Origin: Pseudomonadota bacterium
Lineage (GTDB): Bacteria; Pseudomonadota; Alphaproteobacteria; Rhizobiales; Beijerinckiaceae
Length of the DNA stretch: 5,578 nucleotides
NCBI GenBank assembly: GCA_023386115.1
Contig: JAEWKL010000275.1
Location: 1-5,578, forward strand
Direction of reading: 5' to 3'
The translations under genes were made by a program, and so were the position numbers. Below, one piece after another: positions 1 to 4,580 of this stretch. Under the pieces are notes generated by a model. The model ran no database searches. It worked only from the letters and a program-made list of their open reading frames with translations, and was not told the origin of the DNA. The stretch's first letter is position 1. The number at the start of each line of letters is the position of its first letter.

Positions 1-173
1 ACGACCGTGCTCCCCGTCGTTATCGCACCTGTGACGGAGAGGCCCGCAAATTGCGGCGTGTTGCCCGTCCCAAGCCCGAGCGCGGTCGCCCCCTGCGCTG
101 CCGTGCCGGTGAGGACGGACCGGCCGGAGCCGCTAGCGTCGCTGATGTCGGCGGCGGCGAGACCGGCAACACC
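1..173 (-). pseudogene. Phage tail-fibre-like fragment, runs off window edge
   Basis: The minus strand has an open frame whose codons sit at 159-161, 156-158 and so on down to 3-5. It is not the frame of the terminase ORF covering the same bases. It reads A-D-I-S-D-A-S-G-S-G-R-S-V-L-T, then a Gly/Thr/Ala-rich stretch containing L-G-L-G-T-G-N-T-P-Q-F-A-G-L-S-V-T-G. The phrases 'DISDAS..GRS' and 'LGLGTG..P.FAGL.VTG' are familiar from the repetitive stalk of phage tail fibres and related virion proteins. No start codon belongs to it: it emerges from the terminase large-subunit sequence at about 163-175. It is therefore an internal piece of a longer gene that continues beyond base 1. The match is recognised by eye. 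The family is fairly clear, but the exact product (tail fibre, tail tip or collar protein) is not. Confidence 0.6.
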
Positions 174-526
174 CCGAGCATCGGGCAGGGATCGACGTGG
201 ACGAAGCGGCCGATGACGTTCTCGATGAGCGTCGTCTTGAGCAGCTGCGTGCACGCCATCAGGGTGATCTTGCTGACCCCGGGCTCGGTCGCCCAGAGCA
301 TCGGGCCGCGGGCTACCTCGACCCGCGACACGAAGAACTTGCCGCCGTTCGAGCTCTCCTTGCTGAGCTTGCGGTAGCGCTCAGCCCACTGGACCACATC
401 GAGGTTCGGCGGCGGGGTCAGGCCGCGTCGCCAGGACCGGCGCAGACTGGCGGTGTCAGCCGGCCTCAGGGGCGCCGAGATCGGGGCTGCTGGGCTCGCC
501 GAGCTCGGCGAGGTGCTGTTGGACAT
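20..526 (-). pseudogene. Phage terminase large subunit (GpA type), N-terminal remnant fused out of frame
   Basis: This is the ATPase/nuclease subunit that packages phage DNA into proheads. After a Ser/Ala/Pro-rich leader, residues about 42-121 match the N-terminal ATPase region of lambda GpA-like large terminases. Visible landmarks are 'LDVVQWAERYRKLS' (42-55), 'ITLMACTQLLKTT' (87-99, the degenerate Walker A position with K97-T98) and 'DPCPMLGVLP' (112-121). GpA-like proteins are usually over 600 residues. Here homology stops at P121 (about base 164), and the ORF then runs through low-complexity Pro/Arg/Ser-rich sequence to TAA at 20-22. That tail is the out-of-frame reading of tail-fibre-like DNA. 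The ATG at 524-526 overlaps the small-subunit gene by 71 bases, which is long, so the true start may lie further in, but I see no good ATG or GTG before the conserved region. It cannot make a working terminase. Confidence 0.85.
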
Positions 527-1124
527 AGGTGGCGAGGACCTGGGTCAGCGTCCGGGCATCGACCTTCAGCGCGTCCGCCATCTCGATGCCGACCCGGGCC
601 GGCCAGGCGAGCCAGGCATCCCGGATCGCGCGGGCCTCATCGAAGAAGGCGGCCTCGGCCTCGGCGCGGTCGACCAGCTTGCCCTGCTTGGTCAGGTACT
701 CCTGCCGGCGGAGCAGGCCGAGGTGGTTCTCCTTGCGCTGCGCCGCCTGGGCCAGCGAGAGGTTCGGGTTCTCCGGATCGAACTCCGGGGGCGCCCCCGC
801 ATCATCGTCCGGCTCGGGCCGGCTTGGCTGCAGGATCTCAGCCTCAGGGCTCGCCTTGTACGGCCGCGGCGCCGGGCGCTCGCGCGGATCGGGCTCTGCC
901 CGCGGGATGGTACGGATCGGGCGGTGCGTCGTGCCCCCCCGGTTGGTGGCGGGCCGCTGATCGAGGTTCCATTCGGTGGCCTCGACGTCGACCCGGCCGT
1001 CTTCGGTCAGCGCCAGCAGACCCTGGCCCTTCCACTTCGTGACGATCGCCTTCGAGACGCCGCGGTGCCGGGCGAACTCGGCTTGGGTCATCGTCGCGGC
1101 GGAGCGTTCACTCAGGGCGTTCAC
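456..1124 (-). CDS. Phage terminase small subunit (Nu1-like)
   Basis: This DNA-recognition subunit would bind the phage packaging site and recruit the large terminase subunit encoded next to it. The 222 aa reading from GTG 1124 has three parts. A winged-helix/HTH lies at about 12-57 ('MTQAEFARHRGVSKAIVTKW', then 'GLL..TEDGRVDV..T'), as in lambda Nu1. A Pro/Arg-rich linker follows at about 58-118. A helical C-terminal part at about 120-212 contains 'AQRKENHLGLLRRQEYLTKQGKLVDR' in pieces and 'R..WLAWPARVG..MADALKVD', typical of Nu1-family oligomerisation regions. The ATG at 1089-1091 (M12), just before the HTH, is an alternative start. Neither start has a clear ribosome site, and the GTG lies inside a 7-base tandem repeat. 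The gene appears intact, but its partner large subunit is broken, so it is probably a relic. Confidence 0.88.
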   Translation of the reverse strand: MNALSERSAATMTQAEFARHRGVSKAIVTKWKGQGLLALTEDGRVDVEATEWNLDQRPATNRGGTTHRPIRTIPRAEPDPRERPAPRPYKASPEAEILQPSRPEPDDDAGAPPEFDPENPNLSLAQAAQRKENHLGLLRRQEYLTKQGKLVDRAEAEAAFFDEARAIRDAWLAWPARVGIEMADALKVDARTLTQVLATYVQQHLAELGEPSSPDLGAPEAG

Positions 1125-1139
1125 CGTTCACCGTTCACG
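1106..1139. repeat. GTTCAC repeats, three in a 7-base tandem, at the terminase start
   Basis: GTTCAC occurs at 1106, 1119, 1126 and 1133. The last three form a perfect tandem with a 7-base period (GTTCACC unit). On the minus strand each copy reads GTGAACG, so each supplies a GTG. Only the GTG at 1122-1124 opens the terminase frame; those at 1129-1131 and 1136-1138 meet in-frame TGA codons within about eight codons. It could be a small binding array or simple slippage DNA. Confidence 0.7.
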
Positions 1140-1271
1140 GGTTTTGGCACCCTGGCGCTAGGAAACTCGGGGGCCCCGTCCACCCGTGTACACTGGCCCG
1201 CTCCAGGGGCCCTGGGGGTTGGGGGAGAGGAAAGCGGAGAGCCGAAGCCCTCCGCCCAAGACCCACTCTCG
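1140..1271. other. Non-coding leader upstream of the terminase genes
   Basis: No ORF here has protein-like composition. It contains an interrupted palindrome CCAGGG-G-CCCTGG at 1203-1215, a GTGTACAC palindrome near 1187-1194, and a G-run. Together with the pentamer blocks and hairpin at 1272-1470 it makes up the roughly 350-base gap between the 156 aa gene and the small terminase gene. I find no convincing promoter in it. Confidence 0.5.
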
Positions 1272-1336
1272 CTGTCCTGTCCTTACCTTGCCGAGCCCTG
1301 CATAACCGGACCTGGCCTCGCCGGACCCCACGGCGC
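1272..1336 (-). repeat. Pentamer-periodic tract, block 1 (GYNNN on the minus strand)
   Basis: Read on the plus strand from 1282 in steps of five, every unit fits NNNRC for 11 units in a row (for example CTTAC, CTTGC, CGAGC), ending at 1336. Two CTGTC units at 1272-1281 extend it imperfectly. On the transcribed minus strand this is GYNNN repeated with free variation at the other three positions. A 5-base period is incompatible with a protein-coding signal, and the units are too degenerate for a simple slippage repeat. The period appears to be kept by selection while the sequence varies. Confidence 0.8.
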
Positions 1337-1344
1337 CTCTACAA

Positions 1345-1374
1345 ATGCAAAAGGGCGAGGTTGCCCCCGCCCTT
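1345..1374 (-). terminator. Terminator-like hairpin between the two pentamer blocks
   Basis: AAGGGCG (1351-1357) pairs perfectly with CGCCCTT (1368-1374) around a 10-base loop. On the minus strand the stem is followed by TT and then GCATTTG, a short and interrupted U-tract. It would end transcripts coming from the 191 aa/156 aa gene pair before the terminase genes. It could instead act as an attenuator controlled by the flanking periodic tracts. The weak U-run makes an efficient intrinsic terminator uncertain. Confidence 0.55.
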
Positions 1375-1395
1375 CCAAGGCTCGCCGCAGCTGCC

Positions 1396-1470
1396 TTGTC
1401 CTTACCAAGCATCACATTGCCCGACCCCGCACTACCCCACTAAGCCCTGCCCAGCCCGGCAACGCGGTAC
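1396..1470 (-). repeat. Pentamer-periodic tract, block 2 (GYNNN on the minus strand)
   Basis: From 1401 to 1470, 14 consecutive five-base units all fit NNNRC on the plus strand (first units CTTAC, CAAGC, ATCAC; last units AACGC, GGTAC). TTGTC at 1396-1400 is an imperfect extra unit. The tract starts seven bases from the stop codon of the 156 aa gene, so it is the first thing transcribed after that gene. It ends with TGTCCTTACC at 1397-1406, the same ten bases found at 1278-1287 in block 1. The two blocks are in different five-base phases. Confidence 0.85.
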
Positions 1471-1476
1471 GTGTAC

Positions 1477-1947
1477 CTACGTTATCTGTTTAGCACGCTT
1501 CAGCATGCTCGCCATCATTGAGAGGCGGGCCAGCGCGTCAGCGTTCTCCTTCCGCTGATCAGCGTCCAGGCGGGCCATGTTCACGTTCGACAGGCGCTCG
1601 CCCATCTTGCGCATGGCGCTCTTCACCTGCTCGACACACTCGGCCTCAGCCCATCGTGTCTGCTGCACGGCAGGCACGACGCGGTAGCCGTAGCCTCTGA
1701 CGTTGGCGAGGGCGATCTGGTGCTTCTCCAGCAGCTCTGCCCTCAGCTCCTCGAACGCGCTGAGGAACTGGAGCTTGGTGCGCTCGGCCTGCCTAAGTGG
1801 CGTCTCGGGCTGTGGCATGTCGAGGCCGAAAGCCTCGTAGAACCACTCGTGTTTGATCTCGTCCCCTTCCTGGTAGCCCTGGGCCAGGAAGCGCTTCACG
1901 CCTTCGCGCCAAGCGGGGTAGAGGAGCACGTCGCTATCGTCAGCCAT
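1477..1947 (-). CDS. Conserved-looking phage protein with winged-helix-like motif, function unknown
   Basis: A 156 aa acidic/basic-balanced protein. The start at 1947 is preferred over an upstream ATG at 2004 because GGAGG lies six bases before it and the ATG overlaps the stop of the preceding gene (ATGGCTGA, 1940-1947), a classic translational-coupling layout. Residues about 60-91 (F..AFEELRAELLEKH....LANVRGYGYRVV) resemble the last helix and beta-hairpin of the OmpR-type winged helix, where 'LR..L......TVRG.GYR' is the signature. No receiver domain is present. The C-terminal half (about 98-152) is predicted mostly helical. It may be a small phage DNA-binding or regulatory protein; this is inference from the motif. 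It is the last gene before the pentamer-periodic leader. I do not recognise a named family. Confidence 0.8.
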   Translation of the reverse strand: MADDSDVLLYPAWREGVKRFLAQGYQEGDEIKHEWFYEAFGLDMPQPETPLRQAERTKLQFLSAFEELRAELLEKHQIALANVRGYGYRVVPAVQQTRWAEAECVEQVKSAMRKMGERLSNVNMARLDADQRKENADALARLSMMASMLKRAKQIT

Positions 1948-2515
1948 CGGCCACCTCCGGGAGGAAGCGACCGAAGCGGGGACGGTAGGTGCCGAGCCCG
2001 GCATAGCGACCGGCGGCCTCGACGCAGGCGATTAGGTCCCGGCGGTTGAAGATCTCGGGATCGTAGGCAGCCTCAAAGGCCACAGCCCACTCTCGGAAGA
2101 TCGGGCGCGTCCTCATGGTCCGCTTGCCGGCGATCACCACTGAGCGGAAATCCACGAACCGCGGATCACCGAACAGACCATCGATCGTCCGCGGGCCGTC
2201 GTACTCCAGCTTGACCCGATCCTCGAGCACCATGAACGCCCGCTTGACGTCCTTACCTCGCTTGGACAGCGTCGCGCCGGCCGCCACGCAGGCGTCGATG
2301 TTCAGGGCGGGGATGTACGGTCCCAACTTGTCATCATGGTAGATTTGGGCCGCATACTCGATGCGGGCGATCTGCTGATGATCGCTCTCGGTTTTCTTCT
2401 TCTTCCCCGTGACTTCGCGCAGCGCGACGGTCATCGGGTCGATCGGGTTCACCAGCCGATCCGACTGGATCAGGATCGGTGAGCTACCACGGAAGCGGAA
2501 CTTGATGGTTTCCAT
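1940..2515 (-). CDS. Phage-type protein of unknown function with Gly/Arg-rich C-terminal loop
   Basis: A 191 aa protein starting at the ATG 2513-2515. This start is preferred to the ATG at 2614 because GGGGAGG lies 8-14 bases upstream and the extra 33 residues look non-coding. Features in order: a beta-strand opening 'IKFRFRGSSPILIQSDRLVNPIDP' (4-27, read in parts), a lysine cluster with 'KKTESDHQQIARIEYAA' (40-56), 'DGP.TIDGLFGDPRFVDFRSVVI' (107-128), 'RTMRTRPIFREW' (132-143), and the terminal 'AGRYAGLGTYRPRFGRF' (168-184). The overall pattern, a short beta strand at the N-terminus and a Gly-rich 'GLG..RP.FGRF' loop at the end, recalls RAMP/Cas7-like folds. I cannot show homology, so the function is unassigned. 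Basic patches suggest nucleic-acid binding. It is the first gene of a coupled pair with the 156 aa protein. Confidence 0.82.
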   Translation of the reverse strand: METIKFRFRGSSPILIQSDRLVNPIDPMTVALREVTGKKKKTESDHQQIARIEYAAQIYHDDKLGPYIPALNIDACVAAGATLSKRGKDVKRAFMVLEDRVKLEYDGPRTIDGLFGDPRFVDFRSVVIAGKRTMRTRPIFREWAVAFEAAYDPEIFNRRDLIACVEAAGRYAGLGTYRPRFGRFLPEVADG

Positions 2516-2741
2516 CTGGAGGGCCTCCCCGGGGTCCGGCGCAGCCACGCCCCGGAACGCGGTCAGGGGGTCGCAACAAAGCGACCACCGGACCCGGTGA
2601 AGACCGGCATCCATATGGCCGCGCTCTCTCCCGCGTGGCTGCGCAGGAAACTGAGTACGGACAACCTAAATTAATTCACTTTATCTGTGCTTTTACGGTT
2701 GACGCTGCAATTAATGCGAATCACAACATAGAGAGGCGCAT
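2516..2741. promoter_or_regulatory. AT-rich divergent control region
   Basis: This gap separates the minus-strand phage pair (start 2515) from the plus-strand 57 aa gene (start 2742). AT content rises sharply at about 2660-2730. AATTAAT occurs twice, at 2669-2675 and 2709-2715, exactly 40 bases apart, so both copies face the same side of the helix; they are possible operator half-sites. TTGACG at 2699-2704 is a good -35 for the plus direction, but the -10 at the right spacing (around 2722-2730) is poor. For the minus direction TTGCAG/GATAAA (complement of 2705-2710 and 2680-2685) has a 19-base spacer and is weak. Promoter assignment is tentative; the regulatory role rests on layout. Confidence 0.5.
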
Positions 2742-2915
2742 ATGAACAAGACCAACCTCACCCACATCCTGATCAACACCAAGACCCGCCAGCAGCAGAG
2801 CAAGCCCCTCACCCGGACCTGGGCCGACCGGATGGCCGAGCAGCTGAACAGCGTGATGGGACAGGGAACGGTGGTGGTGGTGCCGGCGGGGTGGCAGGGG
2901 GTGGGGCTCAACTGA
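2742..2915 (+). CDS. Small protein (57 aa), unknown function
   Basis: The ATG at 2742 has GAGAGG at 2731-2736 with five-base spacing and opens a 57-codon frame ending in TGA at 2913-2915. The product begins MNKTNLTHILINTK and has a polar middle ('RQQQSKPLTRTWADRMAEQLNSV', read in parts). It ends with four consecutive valines encoded by GTG repeats and a Gly-rich tail. Codon use is strongly GC-ending (AAC, ACC, CTC, AAG), like real genes of a GC-rich host, even though it follows an AT-rich promoter region. It has no signal peptide or membrane segment. Its position, divergent from the phage pair, suggests a small phage-encoded protein. I do not recognise it. Confidence 0.7.
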   Translation: MNKTNLTHILINTKTRQQQSKPLTRTWADRMAEQLNSVMGQGTVVVVPAGWQGVGLN

Positions 2916-2920
2916 GCCCC
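2903..2920 (+). terminator. Perfect hairpin spanning the stop codon of the 57 aa gene
   Basis: GGGGCTC (2903-2909) pairs with GAGCCCC (2914-2920) around AACT, and the TGA stop lies in the loop/3' arm. No T-run follows, so it is not a standard intrinsic terminator. It may protect the mRNA end, slow terminating ribosomes, or act with Rho. Confidence 0.4.
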
Positions 2921-3067
2921 CTCACCGCTGGTTGAACTCTCGGTTGTGATGTGCGCGCAACACCGCACAACACCGCGTGGACATCTCCTCACTTCCCATT
3001 GCCGGCTAAAAAAGCCTAAGCCACAAGCAGGCTGTGCCGCCCGAGAAGCGGCAATTTGGGGGCGTCC
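2921..3067 (+). promoter_or_regulatory. Leader of the lipoprotein gene
   Basis: It contains a direct repeat CAACACCGC at 2958-2966 and 2968-2976 (10-base period) and a small inverted repeat GGCT-AAAAA-AGCC around 3003-3015. Just before the ATG at 3068 there is a G-run (3058-3062) that can serve as ribosome site. No clear -35/-10 pair is visible. Confidence 0.35.
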
Positions 3068-3505
3068 ATGTCTTTTCAAAATCTGGTCGGCGCAGCTCTG
3101 ATCGCTGCGCTTGCCGGCGGCTGCGGGTCTATCGCTCGTGGAACAACCGAGCGCATGGCGTTCGTCACTGAGCCGCCCGGAGCTCAAATGGTCACGACCA
3201 AGGCTTATGCCTGTCCTATGACGCCTTGCTCTCTGGAGGTCGAGCGCTCGGACGAATTCGACGTGACGTTCACGAAGGCTGGCTATCGGCCTGAAGTAGT
3301 GCCGGTCCGTACCAAGGTCGTCAACGCCGGCGCTGCGGGCATGGCGGGGAACGTGCTGCTCGGTGGTGTGATTGGCATCGGTGTGGACGCCTACACGGGC
3401 GCCGCCTTCGATCACACACCCAACCCGGTCAGCGTCACGCTGGTACCCGATGCTCTACCGAGTGCTCAGCGAGCGCGGCGTCGGAAGGGCGCTCCGACCT
3501 CGTAG
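3068..3505 (+). CDS. PEGA-like outer-surface lipoprotein
   Basis: A predicted 145 aa lipoprotein. The start at ATG 3068 is preferred to TTG 3056 because a G-rich ribosome site precedes it and the signal peptide begins there. Residues 1-18 are a short hydrophobic signal ending in L-A-G-G before C19, a lipobox with Leu at -4 (slightly off consensus). 'FVTEPPGAQM' (32-41) followed by a 'C-P-M-T-P-C' pair (49-54) and 'FTKAGYRPEVVPV' (68-80) match the PEGA-type beta-sandwich of alphaproteobacterial envelope proteins. A Gly/Ala-rich stretch (about 88-118, 'GGVIGIGVDAYTGAAFDH') follows, as often seen in this class, and the tail is very basic. It would be anchored in the cell envelope, with an unknown structural or binding role. 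It is monocistronic as far as seen and unrelated to the phage genes, so it may be host cargo or chromosomal flank. Confidence 0.82.
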   Translation: MSFQNLVGAALIAALAGGCGSIARGTTERMAFVTEPPGAQMVTTKAYACPMTPCSLEVERSDEFDVTFTKAGYRPEVVPVRTKVVNAGAAGMAGNVLLGGVIGIGVDAYTGAAFDHTPNPVSVTLVPDALPSAQRARRRKGAPTS

Positions 3506-3508
3506 GTA

Positions 3509-3628
3509 ATTGGCGGTTCCACCCCCCTCAGCCTGCCCGCCGGCTGTGTCAAACGCCAATGCTCTGGGGCAACCAGCCGTTACGGTTGCCCCATCTGCTC
3601 TCTGATCCACCCGCCGCTGAGGGTGGAT
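3509..3628 (+). terminator. Cluster of strong hairpins after the lipoprotein gene
   Basis: Three inverted repeats lie in a row. ATTGGCG (3509-3515) pairs with CGCCAAT (3554-3560) around an inner CAGCC/GGCTG stem. GGGGCAACC (3566-3574) pairs perfectly with GGTTGCCCC (3584-3592). ATCCACCC (3605-3612) pairs with GGGTGGAT (3621-3628). The second or third could end the lipoprotein transcript, although neither has a T-run. The density also fits a small structured RNA or a decayed repeat element. Confidence 0.5.
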
Positions 3629-3930
3629 GGCGGGTTGGGCTGTAAGTGACACGCGCCCAGCCCGTCTCATTGAGGGCTTGCGGGAGAGCCGGAAGAAACG
3701 GGCGATTTGACATAGCTGCGCCGTCTGCCTCGCCATGGTGCTGTGCACCTCCGCGGGCCGGGTCCAAGCTGCCGATCCTTTGATCGGGCGGGCCCCAACC
3801 GGGGCGCGTCTTGTGCCGCGGGAAGACCCCGCGCGCTGAAGCCGGATTGCCTAGAAAAAAAGTACAGTAGCCCGTCAAAAATTTCAAGCTCTTAGGCCTT
3901 CAATCTCACACTGAGCCTGATGGCACAAAA
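3629..3930. other. No gene recognised
   Basis: Open frames on both strands have Pro/Arg/Ser-rich, shadow-like composition. Small hairpins occur, such as CCGATC-CTTT-GATCGG at 3772-3787. TTGACA at 3708-3713 has no partnered -10. No tRNA or rRNA is seen. Confidence 0.5.
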
Positions 3931-3973
3931 ATTTGACTGAGCTGCCCTATCGAAGGGCTGCTGAGGGTGAGAT
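3903..3973 (-). terminator. Terminator-like hairpin for leftward transcripts
   Basis: GCCCT (3944-3948) pairs with AGGGC (3954-3958), extended past a T-T mismatch by AGC/GCT (3940-3942 with 3960-3962). On the minus strand the stem is followed within about ten bases by TTTTTG. An outer imperfect arm (3903-3915 with 3961-3973, 11 of 13 matching) competes with or encloses it. It lies about 580 bases downstream of the minus-strand promoter at 4524-4552 and would close that transcript. Confidence 0.45.
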
Positions 3974-3981
3974 GCAGCTGT

Positions 3982-4368
3982 TCAGCGCGTGAATAGCGAG
4001 CGTGAGGATTGCGCCGGTTCCGGACTTCCGATCAGGCTTGCCCAGGTGGCCGCTCGCACACCAAGAGCGGACCTTTCGATGTCGCCGGCCCTGATGACCT
4101 TCGCACCAATTCGTATAAGTCCGGCGCATGGAACCAGCTGAGTGGCCGAATTCACATATGCGCCAGTACGGACCCGATAGGTCGAGACTGCAGCACCATT
4201 GCAAGGGCTGCTGGGATGGCAGATCGGCTTCAGCCAGAGGGGGGCCGTGAGTATCTGCAGCGACGCTATAGAAGAGGCCGCCTCAGCTCGTCTCGCAAGC
4301 GGCAATATTGATAGAAAATGGACGTTAAATTCAATGTATGGCAGGCTTGTCGCCCGCTTGCTCATCAT
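3982..4368 (-). CDS. Doubtful ORF, 128 aa, hypothetical
   Basis: An open frame starts at ATG 4366-4368 inside the end of the 50 aa gene and stops at TGA 3982-3984, just before the terminator-like hairpin. AGGAGG is present upstream but about 16 bases away, which is too far. The second half ('YRVRTGAYVNSATQLVPC', 'IRIGAKVIRAGDIERSALG') has reasonable protein composition; the first half is less convincing. Codon third positions are not clearly GC-biased. I recognise no family. It may be chance, or a decayed gene on the same transcript. Confidence 0.22.
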   Translation of the reverse strand: MMSKRATSLPYIEFNVHFLSILPLARRAEAASSIASLQILTAPLWLKPICHPSSPCNGAAVSTYRVRTGAYVNSATQLVPCAGLIRIGAKVIRAGDIERSALGVRAATWASLIGSPEPAQSSRSLFTR

Positions 4369-4483
4369 TTTGCAAGCTGATTAGCCTCCTGATGATATTC
4401 GCAACATGGAGACGTATTTTCTCATCCTGAGAAACGTCATCGCTAGCATGGTACCCAATTTCGCTCTGAGCTAGGGTAATCAT
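4331..4483 (-). CDS. Small protein (50 aa), unknown function
   Basis: The ATG at 4481-4483 opens a 50-codon frame ending in TGA at 4331-4333. The protein has an acidic N-terminal half and an amphipathic helix around residues 20-38 ('DEKIRLHVANIIRRLISLQN'). This charge and hydrophobic patterning is unlike the Pro/Arg-rich chance frames nearby. It starts about 34 bases downstream of the predicted transcription start of the strong leftward promoter (4524-4552). The ribosome site is weak (AAGAAAG about 10 bases upstream), and TTG at 4490 is an alternative start. AT-rich codon use sets it apart from neighbours and suggests foreign origin. It is a plausible regulator- or adaptor-sized protein, but no family is recognised. 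Confidence 0.5.
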   Translation of the reverse strand: MITLAQSEIGYHASDDVSQDEKIRLHVANIIRRLISLQNDEQAGDKPAIH

Positions 4484-4523
4484 TTTCTGCAACTTTCTTA
4501 TGAACTAACATATGTCTACATAA

Positions 4524-4552
4524 ATTTTATGCGGTCCGCAGCGGGATGTAAA
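4524..4552 (-). promoter_or_regulatory. Sigma-70-type promoter facing left
   Basis: On the minus strand TTTACA (complement of 4547-4552) and TAAAAT (complement of 4524-4529) are separated by exactly 17 bases. Each hexamer is one mismatch from consensus. The spacer is GC-rich, whereas the -10 and downstream region are AT-rich. This is the best promoter in the window, and it directs transcription into the 50 aa ORF. Confidence 0.65.
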
Positions 4553-4580
4553 GCGAATTCTATACCGTTAGTGCGCTGAT

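Noticed and set aside
1158..1415. Minus-strand 85-codon frame across the leader
   Set aside because: It translates the pentamer block and hairpin into Gly/Arg/Ser-rich sequence. A 5-base period is not a coding signal, and no ribosome site is seen.
1272..1470. CRISPR array or ordinary tandem repeat
   Set aside because: There is no repeat/spacer alternation and the units are five bases long and degenerate; only two positions in five are constrained.
453..1493. Long plus-strand open frame of 346 codons
   Set aside because: It is the shadow of the terminase small-subunit gene in GC-rich DNA and runs through the pentamer-periodic leader. The minus strand has the clear Nu1-like protein.
2711..3415. 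Long minus-strand open frame of 234 codons
   Set aside because: It lies antisense to the 57 aa gene and the lipoprotein gene, both with good starts and family features. Its product is Arg/Cys/Ser-rich without domain-like pattern.
3549..3887. Minus-strand 112-codon frame
   Set aside because: It passes through the hairpin cluster and has shadow-like composition with no good start or domain pattern.
4009..4311. Plus-strand 100-codon frame
   Set aside because: Arg/Ser/Gly-rich chance-like product. The promoter, terminator-like hairpin and 50 aa ORF in this island all point to minus-strand transcription.
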